Assembly (NCBI GenBank): GCA_013202925.1
Contig: JABMRA010000118.1
Location: 1 to 11,995 of the forward strand
Length of the DNA: 11,995 bases
Direction: 5' to 3'
DNA from: Candidatus Omnitrophota bacterium
Lineage (GTDB): Bacteria > Omnitrophota > Gorgyraeia > Gorgyraeales > Gorgyraeaceae
The stretch's first letter is position 1, and each line of letters opens with the position of its first letter. Both the position numbers and the translations under genes were made by a program. Under the pieces are notes generated by a model. The model saw only the letters and a list, made by a program, of their open reading frames with translations. It ran no database searches and had not been told where the DNA came from. Shown piece after piece: positions 1 through 7,812 of the stretch.

Positions 1-38
1 AAGGCAGGCGCTATCTCCAGCTAGCCGCGAATTTCTAA
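1..38 (+). CDS. possible 3' end of an upstream gene (tentative)
   Basis: The reading frame that starts at base 3 reads GRRYLQLAANF and stops with TAA at 36-38, directly before a strong hairpin. A terminal Phe, with hydrophobic residues at alternate positions before it, resembles the C-terminal sorting signal of outer-membrane beta-barrel proteins. Only eleven codons are visible, and another frame has a stop at 22-24, so this may be chance. The hairpin that follows is where a terminator of such a gene would lie. No function can be assigned. Confidence 0.3.
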   Translation, partial: GRRYLQLAANF

Positions 39-82
39 AAATGCTTTACACTTTAGTCAATGTCTAAAGTGTAAAGCATTTT
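38..82. terminator. perfect 19-bp palindromic hairpin, terminator-like repeat copy 1
   Basis: Arms at 38-56 and 64-82 are exact reverse complements around a 7-base loop. The stem begins with an A run and ends with TTTT, so it could act as an intrinsic terminator on either strand, although the stem is AT-rich. The same element, slightly diverged, recurs at 1697-1741, including the following GGC. It is therefore a dispersed repeat as well as a possible terminator. Confidence 0.65.
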
Positions 83-121
83 GGCATGCCGAGCGGGGAT
101 GATTTCGTGCCTCGTTTTCGC

Positions 122-151
122 TTGATTTGTTCCCCACCTCAAGAGTATACT
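122..151 (+). promoter_or_regulatory. sigma70-like promoter for the propeller gene
   Basis: TTGATT at 122-127 and TATACT at 146-151 are separated by 18 bases, close to the TTGACA/TATAAT consensus. Transcription would start near 158, giving a leader of about 24 bases that contains the strong ribosome site GGGAGGGG (171-178) before the ATG at 182. It lies just downstream of the hairpin that would end upstream transcription. This is a consensus match only. Confidence 0.5.
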
Positions 152-181
152 GAAAAAAACCATTAAAAAAGGGAGGGGCGC

Positions 182-1696
182 ATGAAAACCGCTGCTATTT
201 TATTGGCATTCCTTGTTCTCGCACTCTGTCCGGATGATTTTAGCCTTGCTGGTGAGACATGGGATTTTGTATCCGGGATCAAGGAATCGGACATAAAGGA
301 GGTCAGCGCGGACCGGTTCAATGAAAACACTGTATATGCTGCCAGCCCAAAGGTCCTGTATAAGACCAAGGATGGCGGTGGCACGTGGAGAGCGGTGTTC
401 AGTACAAAGGGCGATGCCAACAAGATCAATTTTATTGGCGTTTCAGTGCAGGGTGTTTTTGTCTGCACGGAAAAAGGCGTGTTCAGAAGCCTGGACGGCG
501 AGTCCATGTGGCAAAGGATCTTCAAAGGCGTTGGCGCAGAAGAAAACAGCACGCAGCATATTGCATTTTCGGAAAACAGCACTGCGTATCTCGGGACAAA
601 GGCAGGCCTCTTTATCAGTAAGGACAATGGCGCGACATGGAAAAAAGACCCGGGAGAGGCAGGGGGCGCGGCCGTAAAATGGATTTCTTTTTTCAAGAAA
701 GACGTGTTTCTTGCAACAGATAAGGGCGCGTATAAGAGTTCGGATTCCGGATGGGACAGGGTTTTTGTGACCATGACAGAAGAGACTGAGTATGACACGG
801 ATTCGACAGATGAGGCCTCTAGCGCGATAAGGCCCGTTAATAGTATTTTCATAGATAAGGGCAGGATATTTCTTGCGACTGATTCCGGGGTGTTTGTGAG
901 TGAGGACAATGGAGCCATCTGGGATAGGTTCGCGTCAGAAGGCCTTCTTTCACAAAAAGTAAAACGTCTTTTATTCAAGGACTCGCTCTATGCAGCCACG
1001 GACAGGGGTATTTTTGTTTTTGATGACAAAGATAAGACCTGGAATGCGCGGTATGAAGGTATGGCAGCAGACGAGGCGAGGGCTATGTCAATAGACACCA
1101 AAAGAAAGATCTGGGTCGCCACAAATAAAGGATTGTATAGGGCCAAAATAGATGATGCCTCTTTTCTGTCAGACGAAGGGCAGGATGTTCTTGAAAGATT
1201 CAGCCATGAGCCGGACATCAGAGAAGTGCAGGGTGAGGCTATAAAGTATGCAGAGGTCCACCCTGATAAAATCAGGGAATGGCGCGAGGCTGCCAGGCGC
1301 AAGGCCCTGCTGCCGAGAGTGTCTGTGGGCCTTGACAGATACGTCACTGATTACTGGCACTGGGACGCCGGGCAGAGTCCTGACGCATTGCAGAAAGGCG
1401 ACGATGTGATATCGTGGGATGTAACGGCGACGTGGGACCTTGGGGACCTGATCTGGAGCTCTGCCCAGACCTCGATAGACACGCGCAGCCGGCTCATGGT
1501 CCAGCTCCGCGACGATATCTTGGACGAGATCACGCGGACATATTTCGAGCGCCGCCGGCTGCAGATAGAGGCCTATCTCTCGCCGTCGTCGGATTTGAAA
1601 CAAAAGCTGGAAAACGAACTCAGGATCCAGGAGCTCACAGCAGACCTGGATGCCCTGACAGGCGGCTCTTTTTCCAGGGAGGCCAGTCCCCAATAG
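182..1696 (+). CDS. exported YCF48/BNR-type beta-propeller protein with unknown C-terminal domain
   Basis: The 504-residue protein starts at an ATG preceded by GGGAGGGG. Residues 1-23 form a signal peptide (hydrophobic core 4-15, likely cut after SLA), so it is probably periplasmic or surface-exposed. Residues about 25-325 carry repeated Asp-box-like units: KTKDGGGTW (61-69), RSLDGESMW (102-110), SKDNGATW (146-153), SSDSGW (186-191), SEDNGAIW (240-247) and DDKDKTW (281-287). Each precedes a next strand ending in G-L/V-F/Y, as in BNR/sortilin/YCF48 propellers. Residues about 345-495 are different: a segment rich in aromatics (RYVTDYWHWDAG, 386-397), then a charged helical stretch (QLRDDILDEITRTYFERRRL, 441-460) and a coiled-coil-like end. 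I do not recognise that domain. YCF48 proteins assist photosystem II assembly in phototrophs, but nothing here suggests photosynthesis. A scaffold or binding role is inference. The gene has its own promoter and is bracketed by two copies of one palindrome. Confidence 0.8.
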   Translation: MKTAAILLAFLVLALCPDDFSLAGETWDFVSGIKESDIKEVSADRFNENTVYAASPKVLYKTKDGGGTWRAVFSTKGDANKINFIGVSVQGVFVCTEKGVFRSLDGESMWQRIFKGVGAEENSTQHIAFSENSTAYLGTKAGLFISKDNGATWKKDPGEAGGAAVKWISFFKKDVFLATDKGAYKSSDSGWDRVFVTMTEETEYDTDSTDEASSAIRPVNSIFIDKGRIFLATDSGVFVSEDNGAIWDRFASEGLLSQKVKRLLFKDSLYAATDRGIFVFDDKDKTWNARYEGMAADEARAMSIDTKRKIWVATNKGLYRAKIDDASFLSDEGQDVLERFSHEPDIREVQGEAIKYAEVHPDKIREWREAARRKALLPRVSVGLDRYVTDYWHWDAGQSPDALQKGDDVISWDVTATWDLGDLIWSSAQTSIDTRSRLMVQLRDDILDEITRTYFERRRLQIEAYLSPSSDLKQKLENELRIQELTADLDALTGGSFSREASPQ

Positions 1697-1741
1697 AAAT
1701 GCTTTACCATTTAGTCAATGACTTAAATGTAAAGCATTTTT
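1697..1741. terminator. imperfect hairpin, terminator-like repeat copy 2
   Basis: This begins at the base after the propeller gene's TAG. Arms at 1697-1716 and 1720-1739 pair over about 19 bp, with C1708 bulged on one side and one A bulged on the other, around a 3-base loop, followed by T residues. Most bases match the element at 38-82, including the central GTCAATG. It would end the propeller transcript just before the next promoter. Confidence 0.6.
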
Positions 1742-1744
1742 GGC

Positions 1745-1773
1745 TTGACGCAACAGGATAGATATGATACACT
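1745..1773 (+). promoter_or_regulatory. possible promoter for the TPR gene
   Basis: TTGACG at 1745-1750 is a good -35 match. With 17-base spacing the -10 would be TACACT (1768-1773). A better hexamer, TATGAT (1763-1768), is only 12 bases away. Transcription would begin near 1780, which leaves no leader for an ATG at 1782 and favours the ATG at 1800 as the start. Confidence 0.35.
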
Positions 1774-1799
1774 TGTGAAAAATGGAGAGTGTAATAAAG

Positions 1800-2918
1800 A
1801 TGCGTTTTTCACAAGTCTTCATAATTAGCCTTATACTTCTTTCATCCATCTCTATTATAAATACCCACTATATATATGCTGAGGAACTGAAGGAGGAGGC
1901 AGGGTCTTACCGCATTCAGGGCTATGAGGCCCAGGAGAGAGGCGATATAGATGCTGCTATTACGTGGTATCAGAAGGCCACCACCATGGATCCCGAATAC
2001 GCAGCCCCGTATAATGACCTGGGGATCCTGTTTGAGGCCAAGGGATGGCTCGACAGGGCAGAGCTGGCATACCAGAAGGCATTGTCAATCGACCCGAACT
2101 ATGAAGAGGCCCACACCAACCTCGCGCTTCTCTATGAGAGAAAAGGCGAACTGGAAAAGGCAGCATTCCATTGGATGAGGAGATATAAGCTTGGCAAGCC
2201 GGGTGAGGCGTGGACAGAAGAGGCCATGCAGCGCCTTGAGAAATTGGGACTGCTGGATGCGAAGGAGGCCAAAAATATAAAGGTGCAAAGATCCCTCGAC
2301 AAGTCACACGAGAGGAAAAAACCAGAGGCCAGAATAAAAAAGAAGGAATCAAGAAGATCTAAATCTACATCCACAGGCGAGTGGACCAGGGTCGGCCACA
2401 CGTCCATATCCAAAAAAGGGACTGCCGTAAGATCCGTCAGAAAGAAAAGCGCGGCTAAAAAGGGAGACATGGAAGCAGAGCTCCAGGAATCCCTACGGCT
2501 GGCAGAAGAACGGCTCAGGAAAGAAAAAGGCAGGGAACCCAGAAAAGAACCCAGAAGAGAACCAAGAAAGGTCGTTAAGAAGGAGCGCAAAGAGGAAAAG
2601 GCAAAGGCCGCCGATGCCGAGCCCAGCAACAGCGCCAGCACGAAAGGGACAAGATACAGCGCCAAGAGTTATTATTCAAAGGCCGCCAGCTATTACAGAA
2701 ACGGAGAATATTCCAGGGCCCTGGATACAATAAGGACAGCGAAAAGGGATTATCCTGACGATGCATCTTTGTTGACCCTGGAGAATAACATAAAAAACAA
2801 GATGAAGGAGGAGAGGATAGAAGATCATTATAACGAAGGCCTTATGCATTACCGCCAGAAAGATTATTCAGGCGCGAGAGATGAGTTCGAGGCAATACTT
2901 AATATCCTGCCTGAATAA
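1800..2918 (+). CDS. exported TPR-repeat protein with a highly basic linker
   Basis: An in-frame ATG at 1782 has no ribosome site and would lie at the predicted transcript end. The ATG at 1800 has GGAG at 1784-1787 (wide spacing) and begins directly with a clean signal peptide, MRFSQVFIISLILLSS, with likely cleavage after HYIYA. I prefer 1800 (372 residues). The numbers below count from 1782. Residues 41-140 contain three tetratricopeptide repeats, each ending near a Pro, for example the stretches ending MDPEYAAPY and IDPNYEEAH. Residues about 160-290 form a charged, Lys/Arg-rich, low-complexity linker with EPRK/EPRR repeats and helical segments. Residues about 297-378 hold two more TPR-like helix pairs, and the protein ends abruptly after the last one. 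TPRs bind proteins. A role in envelope assembly or scaffolding is inference, and no catalytic motif is visible. The partner is unknown. It is transcribed separately from the propeller gene and lies 66 bases before polA. Confidence 0.8.
   Translation: MRFSQVFIISLILLSSISIINTHYIYAEELKEEAGSYRIQGYEAQERGDIDAAITWYQKATTMDPEYAAPYNDLGILFEAKGWLDRAELAYQKALSIDPNYEEAHTNLALLYERKGELEKAAFHWMRRYKLGKPGEAWTEEAMQRLEKLGLLDAKEAKNIKVQRSLDKSHERKKPEARIKKKESRRSKSTSTGEWTRVGHTSISKKGTAVRSVRKKSAAKKGDMEAELQESLRLAEERLRKEKGREPRKEPRREPRKVVKKERKEEKAKAADAEPSNSASTKGTRYSAKSYYSKAASYYRNGEYSRALDTIRTAKRDYPDDASLLTLENNIKNKMKEERIEDHYNEGLMHYRQKDYSGARDEFEAILNILPE
2535..2570 (+). repeat. three tandem 12-base units in the TPR gene
   Basis: Units at 2535-2546, 2547-2558 and 2559-2570 follow GAACCCAGAARA with few changes, coding EPRK, EPRR, EPRK in the basic linker. 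The 12-base period keeps the frame, so the array could change length by slippage without breaking the gene. Confidence 0.75.
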
Positions 2919-2984
2919 TTCTCCTGATTCCTAATGTAACTAAGTTCTTTCCATCCATGTATAAATAAAGATCCCTGATAAATA

Positions 2985-5684
2985 ATGAAAAAAAAGCGGC
3001 TTTTCCTGATAGACGGAAATTCTTATTGCTACAGGGCTTATTATGCAATAAAGGAATTGAGGAACTCAAAGGGCCAGCCCACCAACGCGGTTTACGGCTT
3101 TTTGTTGATGTTGAAAAAATTGCTGGCGACCGAGGGGCCTGATTATCTCGGCGTGGCGTTTGATCTGAAGGGTCCGACGTTCAGGCATAAAAAATTTAAG
3201 GCATACAAGGCCAAAAGAAAACCCATGCCCGACGACCTGGTCCTGCAGATGCCCCTGATAAAGGAAATGGTATCCGCCTACAACATACCCATATTTGAAA
3301 AAGAGGGGTTTGAGGCAGACGACATCCTCGCCACTATCGCCAAAGAGATCTCAAAAAAGGGGATAGAGGTGTGCATCGTTACAAGCGACAAGGACGCATT
3401 GCAATTGGTGGATGAAAATATAAAGATATACAGCGCACACAAAGAGGGCCTTGTCTATGACAGAAAGGCGGTCATGGAGAGATTTTCCGACCTGGGGCCT
3501 GAGAAGGTCGTTGAGGTGATGGCACTGGCTGGAGACGCCACAGACAATATACCTGGCGTGCGCGGGGTCGGCGAAAAGACAGCAGTCGAGCTGATAAAGG
3601 AGTTCGGAGACATAGACAACCTGTACCGCAACCTGGGCGAGATAAAGAGTGAGGTCAGGAGAACGATGCTGGCAGATGAAGAGGAAAATGCCCGCATGTC
3701 AAAGGACCTGGCTACAATGGACGCATCCGTGCCCATAGAGATAGACGTTGATTCCATGCAGGTCTCGCAGCCTGACTCCGGGAAACTGCTTCAGCTCTTC
3801 AAGGAGCTGGAATTCAAGGCCCTGGCAAAAGAACTCTCTTCGGATGATTCGCGCGTGCGGCAGGAGGCGCAGTACAAGACCATTGCCGATCAAAAGGCAT
3901 TCGACAGTTTTCTTAAAGAACTGGAGAAGCAAAAGGCGTTTGTCCTGGACTTTGAGACCACGAGCTCAAAGCCGCTGGAGGCGGTTCCCGTGGGCGTGTC
4001 GTTTTGCTGGAAAGAGGGCGAGGCGTATTATGTGGCGCTGGCGGGCAAGAGACAAGCAACAAGCGACAAGAGACAAGGCATCGATATGGAATACGTGTTT
4101 AAGATGCTGAAACCTGTTCTTGAAGACGAGAAAATAAAAAAGATCGGACAGAATATAAAGTATGAAAAATTGGTGCTCGCTCAGCAAGGCATAGAATTGA
4201 AAGGCATAGAGTTTGACACCATGGTGGCGTCATATCTTTTGAACCCGTCGAAATTGAATCACAATCTGGACGACCTTGCGTTTGAATACCTTGACCACAA
4301 GATGATATCAATGAACGACATCCTGGGCACTGGCAAGAAAAAGATAACCATGGACCAGGTCCCGCTGGATAAGATCTCGGAATATTCCTGCGAGGACAGT
4401 GATGTTACGCTGCGGTTGGAGAAGGTCCTCAGCGCCAAGCTCTTTGAAAAAGAACTGGATAGTCTTTTCAGGGAAATAGAACTCCCGCTGATAGAGGTGC
4501 TTTCAGAGATAGAGCGAAACGGCGTGAAGATAGATACCGCCTTACTGAAAAAGGCGTCAAAGGACGCGGAGAAGGAACTCATCGAGCTCGTAAAAAATAT
4601 CTACAAGATAGCCGGCGGCAAGTTCAACATAAATTCACCAAAACAGCTGAGCGTGATATTGTTCGAACGGCTCGGCCTGCCGGTGATAAAGAGGACCAAG
4701 ACAGGCATCTCCACCGACGTGGGTGTTTTGGAAAGATTGTCGCTTGAGCATCCATTGCCAAAAGAGATCCTGCGGTACAGGGAATTATCCAAACTGAAAT
4801 CAACTTATATAGACGCCTTGCCCGAGCTCGTGAATAAAAAAACAGGCCGGCTCCATACATCATTCAACCAGACCGTCACGGCAACAGGCCGGCTTTCGTC
4901 CTCCAATCCAAACCTGCAGAACATACCAATAAAGACAGAGCAGGGCAGGCACATAAGAAAGGCGTTTGTGGGCGAGGATAACAGATATATCATATCCGCG
5001 GATTATTCCCAGATAGAGCTCCGGATCCTCGCGCATCTCTCAGGCGACGAGGAACTGATGCAGGCGTTTGAAAACGATATGGACGTGCACACGCATACCG
5101 CCTCGCTTATCTTCGGCGTCAAGGAAAAGGCAGTGACGCCCCAGATGCGCTCAAACGCAAAGACAGTGAATTTCGGGATCGTGTACGGCATAAGCGCGTT
5201 CGGGCTTTCCAGGGGGCTTTCCATTGACCCGGCGAGCGCGCAGGATTTCATAGACGCGTATTTTGAGAGATATCCCCGCGTAAAGCTTTACATGGAGGAT
5301 AAGATAGAAGAGGCCAGGGATACGGGCTGCGTCACCACTCTTTTTAACAGACGCAGATACATACCTGAGATAAAGACAGGCAGCGCAAGAGAGCAGCAAC
5401 AAGCCGAGCGCATAGCCATCAATACGCCTATACAGGGCTCCGCGGCAGACCTTATAAAGATAGCCATGATCGACATACATTGCGAGATGAAAAAAGAGCG
5501 GCTTTCTTCAATGATGATACTGCAGGTACATGACGAACTGGTGTTTGAGGTGCCTAAAAAAGAGCTCGGCCTGATGCAGGAGATGGTAAAGGCAAGGATG
5601 GAAGGCGCTGTGAAATTACGCGTGCCGATAAAAGTGAGCGTAAAACACGGCAAAAACTGGCTCGAAACAGAGGAGTCTGCCTGA
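2985..5684 (+). CDS. polA: DNA polymerase I
   Basis: The 899-residue protein has all three Pol I modules: a 5'-3' exonuclease (about 1-290; LIDGNSYCYRAYYA at 8-21, TSDKDALQL at 133-141, GDATDNIPG at 183-191), a 3'-5' exonuclease (about 300-480) and the family A polymerase (about 500-899). Polymerase motif A is DYSQIELR (673-680). Motif B has R722, K726, F730 and Y734. Motif C is QVHDELVFE (847-855). The proofreading site keeps DFE (322-324) and Y467/D471, but E394 sits where E. coli has D424. A Phe at the E. coli F762 position (F730) predicts ordinary discrimination against dideoxynucleotides. The enzyme fills gaps in repair and removes RNA primers. Residues 354-366 contain a short insert encoded by tandem heptamers. 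The ATG at 2985 fits the family N-terminus but lacks a clear Shine-Dalgarno. A -10-like TATAAA at 2960-2965 has no good -35. Confidence 0.98.
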   Translation: MKKKRLFLIDGNSYCYRAYYAIKELRNSKGQPTNAVYGFLLMLKKLLATEGPDYLGVAFDLKGPTFRHKKFKAYKAKRKPMPDDLVLQMPLIKEMVSAYNIPIFEKEGFEADDILATIAKEISKKGIEVCIVTSDKDALQLVDENIKIYSAHKEGLVYDRKAVMERFSDLGPEKVVEVMALAGDATDNIPGVRGVGEKTAVELIKEFGDIDNLYRNLGEIKSEVRRTMLADEEENARMSKDLATMDASVPIEIDVDSMQVSQPDSGKLLQLFKELEFKALAKELSSDDSRVRQEAQYKTIADQKAFDSFLKELEKQKAFVLDFETTSSKPLEAVPVGVSFCWKEGEAYYVALAGKRQATSDKRQGIDMEYVFKMLKPVLEDEKIKKIGQNIKYEKLVLAQQGIELKGIEFDTMVASYLLNPSKLNHNLDDLAFEYLDHKMISMNDILGTGKKKITMDQVPLDKISEYSCEDSDVTLRLEKVLSAKLFEKELDSLFREIELPLIEVLSEIERNGVKIDTALLKKASKDAEKELIELVKNIYKIAGGKFNINSPKQLSVILFERLGLPVIKRTKTGISTDVGVLERLSLEHPLPKEILRYRELSKLKSTYIDALPELVNKKTGRLHTSFNQTVTATGRLSSSNPNLQNIPIKTEQGRHIRKAFVGEDNRYIISADYSQIELRILAHLSGDEELMQAFENDMDVHTHTASLIFGVKEKAVTPQMRSNAKTVNFGIVYGISAFGLSRGLSIDPASAQDFIDAYFERYPRVKLYMEDKIEEARDTGCVTTLFNRRRYIPEIKTGSAREQQQAERIAINTPIQGSAADLIKIAMIDIHCEMKKERLSSMMILQVHDELVFEVPKKELGLMQEMVKARMEGAVKLRVPIKVSVKHGKNWLETEESA
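4046..4080 (+). repeat. five tandem heptamers (CAAGNNA) within polA
   Basis: Units begin at 4046, 4053, 4060, 4067 and 4074. The first four fit CAAGNNA with AG, CA, CG and AG in the variable places, and the fifth is CAAGGCA. They encode the hydrophilic stretch KRQATSDKRQ (residues 355-364) in a loop of the proofreading domain. The period of 7 does not follow the codons, so the array looks inserted. Confidence 0.8.
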
Positions 5685-5714
5685 TCCCCGAAAATTTGCA
5701 AGGTGAGGTTGGAG

Positions 5715-6326
5715 ATGGTGATAGGCGTGACAGGGAGCATTGGGAGCGGCAAGACCACGGTGGCCAGGATGTTCGGCAGGCTTGGGGCGCATGTTATAGA
5801 TGCGGACAGGCTTTACCATTCCCTGACGTTGCCTCGGAAAAGCCTGTATAAAAAAATAGTCAGGCGCTTCGGCGATTCTATTCTCAGGGGCGACGGGACA
5901 ATAAACAGAAAAAAACTCGGCTCAATTGTTTTCTGGCAGCGCTCAAAGATGAGGCTATTGAACAAGATCGCGCACCCAGAAATAATAGCCAGGATAAATG
6001 AGATCGTGCGCGCAAAAAGAGGAGGGATCGTTATAATTGACGCAGCGATGCTCATAGAGTCAGGTTTTTACAAAAAGATGGACCGCCTGATCATTGTAAA
6101 AACCAAAAGTGCAAGGCAGATCAACAGGGTCATCCGGGCAAAGGGGTTGGCCAGGAAAGAGATATTGAGGATAATAAGGATGCAGGCGCCTTTGAAGAAA
6201 AAGGCGGCGCTCGCTGATTTTATAATAGATAATAGCGGTTCGAAGAAAAAAACTTTAATCCAGGTCAGAGGGATCTGGAAACAATTAGGAGTGGATCATG
6301 CCAGTAAAAGAAAGATTGGATATTGA
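5715..6326 (+). CDS. coaE: dephospho-CoA kinase
   Basis: This enzyme phosphorylates the 3'-OH of dephospho-CoA with ATP, the last step of coenzyme A synthesis in the cytosol. The start at ATG 5715 (203 residues) is preferred over an in-frame GTG at 5703 because AAGGTGAGG (5700-5708) is well placed as ribosome site for 5715, and the protein then begins [15 protein letters not shown], with the Walker A loop where the family has it. Other family marks are IDADRLYH after the P-loop, KIAHPEI in the middle, [12 protein letters not shown], a lid region with several Arg ([14 protein letters not shown]) and the closing IIDNSG. Length is normal. It starts 30 bases after polA and overlaps rho by 29 bases, so it is cotranscribed with both. 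Confidence 0.95.
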   Translation: MVIGVTGSIGSGKTTVARMFGRLGAHVIDADRLYHSLTLPRKSLYKKIVRRFGDSILRGDGTINRKKLGSIVFWQRSKMRLLNKIAHPEIIARINEIVRAKRGGIVIIDAAMLIESGFYKKMDRLIIVKTKSARQINRVIRAKGLARKEILRIIRMQAPLKKKAALADFIIDNSGSKKKTLIQVRGIWKQLGVDHASKRKIGY

Positions 6327-7563
6327 GAAATTAAAATCTCTGAAGATCTCGGAGCTGAACAAGGTTGCTCGCGGGATGAATGTAAACGGTATAAGCAGCC
6401 TAAGGAAAGAGGAGCTGATATTTAAGGTCCTTCAGGCACAGACAGAGAAGGACGGCCTTATATTCGGCGAAGGCGTGCTGGAGAGGCTGCCGGATGGATT
6501 CGGATTCCTGCGTTCTCATAATTATAATTATCTTCCCAGCCCCGACGACATATACATCTCCCCCTCGCAGATTAAAAAATTCAGCCTGCGCACAGGGGAT
6601 ACTGTGAGCGGGCAGATCAGGCCTCCGAAAGAGGGCGAGAAATATTTTGCCCTGCTGAAGGTCGAGGCCGTAAATTTCGAGAGCCCTGAGGCGTCGAAGG
6701 ACAAGATACTCTTTGATAACCTGACCCCCCTGTATCCGAACGAAAGATATGTGCTTGAGACAAAGCAAAAAGACATTTCCATGCGCGTAATGGACCTGTT
6801 GACGCCCATAGGAAAAGGGCAGAGGGGTATGATAGTGGCTGCCCCATATAGCGGAAAGACCATGATAATGCAGAAGATAGCAAACAGCATTGCCACGAAT
6901 TTTCCTGAGAGTATTATCATAGTGCTTCTTATAGACGAGAGGCCGGAAGAGGTCACGGACATGCAGCGCTCTGTAAAGGGTGAGGTGGTAAGCTCTACGT
7001 TTGACGAGCCCGCGGAGAAGCACGTGCAGGTGGCAGAGATGGTGCTTGAAAAGGCGAGGCGGCTGGTAGAGCACAAAAGGGATGTCGTGGTACTCCTGGA
7101 TTCTATAACGCGACTGGCCAGGGCGTACAATACAGTGGTGCCGCATTCGGGGAAGATACTCTCAGGAGGCGTGGATTCAAGCGCGCTTCACAAACCAAAG
7201 AGATTCTTTGGCGCTGCGAGGAACATAGAGGAGGGCGGGAGCTTGACGATCATCGCGACCGCGCTTGTGGATACAGGCAGCAGGATGGACGAGGTCATAT
7301 TTGAAGAGTTCAAAGGCACCGGCAACATGGAACTGCAGCTTGACAGAAATCTCTTCCAGAGAAGGATCTATCCCGCAATCGACATAAAGAGGTCCAATAC
7401 CAGAAAGGAAGAACTGCTCCTGTCTGAAAAGGAGCTTCAGAGGATATGGATCCTGAGAAAGGTCTTGAATGAAGTGAACAGCGTTGAGGCAATGGAACTC
7501 TTGCTCGGGAAGCTCAGCAAGACCAAGACTAACGAGGAATTTCTCGAAAGCATGAACCAATAA
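6298..7563 (+). CDS. rho: transcription termination factor Rho
   Basis: The 421-residue hexameric RNA-dependent ATPase/helicase releases transcripts from RNA polymerase. Residues 9-47 are the Rho N-terminal helical domain. About 55-126 is the OB/cold-shock RNA-binding domain, with DGFGFLR (66-72) and [13 protein letters not shown] (83-95). The ATPase domain follows: P-loop AAPYSGKT (181-188), [14 protein letters not shown] (210-223), Walker [11 protein letters not shown] (263-272), the Q-loop after [19 protein letters not shown], and the R-loop FKGTGNMEL (338-346). There is no large insertion of the kind seen in some actinobacterial Rho. The E. coli P-loop is APPKAGKT; here the lysine corresponding to K181 is Tyr184, while the Walker lysine (K187) is kept. 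AGGAG at 6287-6291 lies inside coaE, six bases before the ATG, and implies translational coupling. Confidence 0.98.
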   Translation: MPVKERLDIEKLKSLKISELNKVARGMNVNGISSLRKEELIFKVLQAQTEKDGLIFGEGVLERLPDGFGFLRSHNYNYLPSPDDIYISPSQIKKFSLRTGDTVSGQIRPPKEGEKYFALLKVEAVNFESPEASKDKILFDNLTPLYPNERYVLETKQKDISMRVMDLLTPIGKGQRGMIVAAPYSGKTMIMQKIANSIATNFPESIIIVLLIDERPEEVTDMQRSVKGEVVSSTFDEPAEKHVQVAEMVLEKARRLVEHKRDVVVLLDSITRLARAYNTVVPHSGKILSGGVDSSALHKPKRFFGAARNIEEGGSLTIIATALVDTGSRMDEVIFEEFKGTGNMELQLDRNLFQRRIYPAIDIKRSNTRKEELLLSEKELQRIWILRKVLNEVNSVEAMELLLGKLSKTKTNEEFLESMNQ

Positions 7564-7587
7564 GGCGCAACCAAGAGGGGGCTTAAC

Positions 7588-7788
7588 ATGAAGGCAAAGA
7601 TACATCCGGAATATAAAGACACGACTATTATCTGCGCGTGCGGCGAGGTCATACACACCCGCTCTACAAAAGAGAATATTCGCGTGGAGATATGTTCCAA
7701 GTGCCACCCATTTTTTACAGGTAAGCAGAAATTTATAGATTCTGCCGGACGGGTGGAGAAGTTCCTGAAGAAATACAAGAAAAAGTAA
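7588..7788 (+). CDS. rpmE: ribosomal protein bL31, zinc-binding type
   Basis: This 66-residue protein of the large ribosomal subunit begins MKAKIHPEY, the family N-terminus. It keeps all four zinc-ligand cysteines (C16, C18, C36, C39), so it is the C+ zinc form, not the zinc-free paralogue used in zinc starvation. The basic tail [11 protein letters not shown] fits rRNA contact. AGAGGGG at 7574-7580 is a strong ribosome site seven bases before the ATG. It sits 24 bases after rho and 24 before prfA; rho next to rpmE is common in bacteria. Confidence 0.97.
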   Translation: MKAKIHPEYKDTTIICACGEVIHTRSTKENIRVEICSKCHPFFTGKQKFIDSAGRVEKFLKKYKKK

Positions 7789-7812
7789 TCGCGGGACCCG
7801 CGCGGAGTGAAT

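Noticed and set aside
163..978. A 271-codon minus-strand frame opposite the propeller gene
   Set aside because: The + strand frame has promoter, ribosome site, signal peptide and repeated Asp-box motifs; the minus frame has none of these.
2132..2665. Minus-strand frame with hydrophobic, membrane-like sequence
   Set aside because: The hydrophobic runs are the complement of the Lys/Arg/Glu-rich linker codons in the TPR gene, so they arise from composition.
2919..2984. A promoter for polA in the gap before it
   Set aside because: TATAAA at 2960-2965 resembles a -10 box, but no acceptable -35 lies 16-18 bases upstream, so it was not listed.
4046..4080. The repeats as a CRISPR array
   Set aside because: Units are 7 bases with no spacers, lie inside polA, and no cas gene is present.
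6400..7146. A 248-codon minus-strand frame opposite rho
   Set aside because: It is the shadow of a highly conserved gene, with no recognisable motif and no ribosome site considered convincing.
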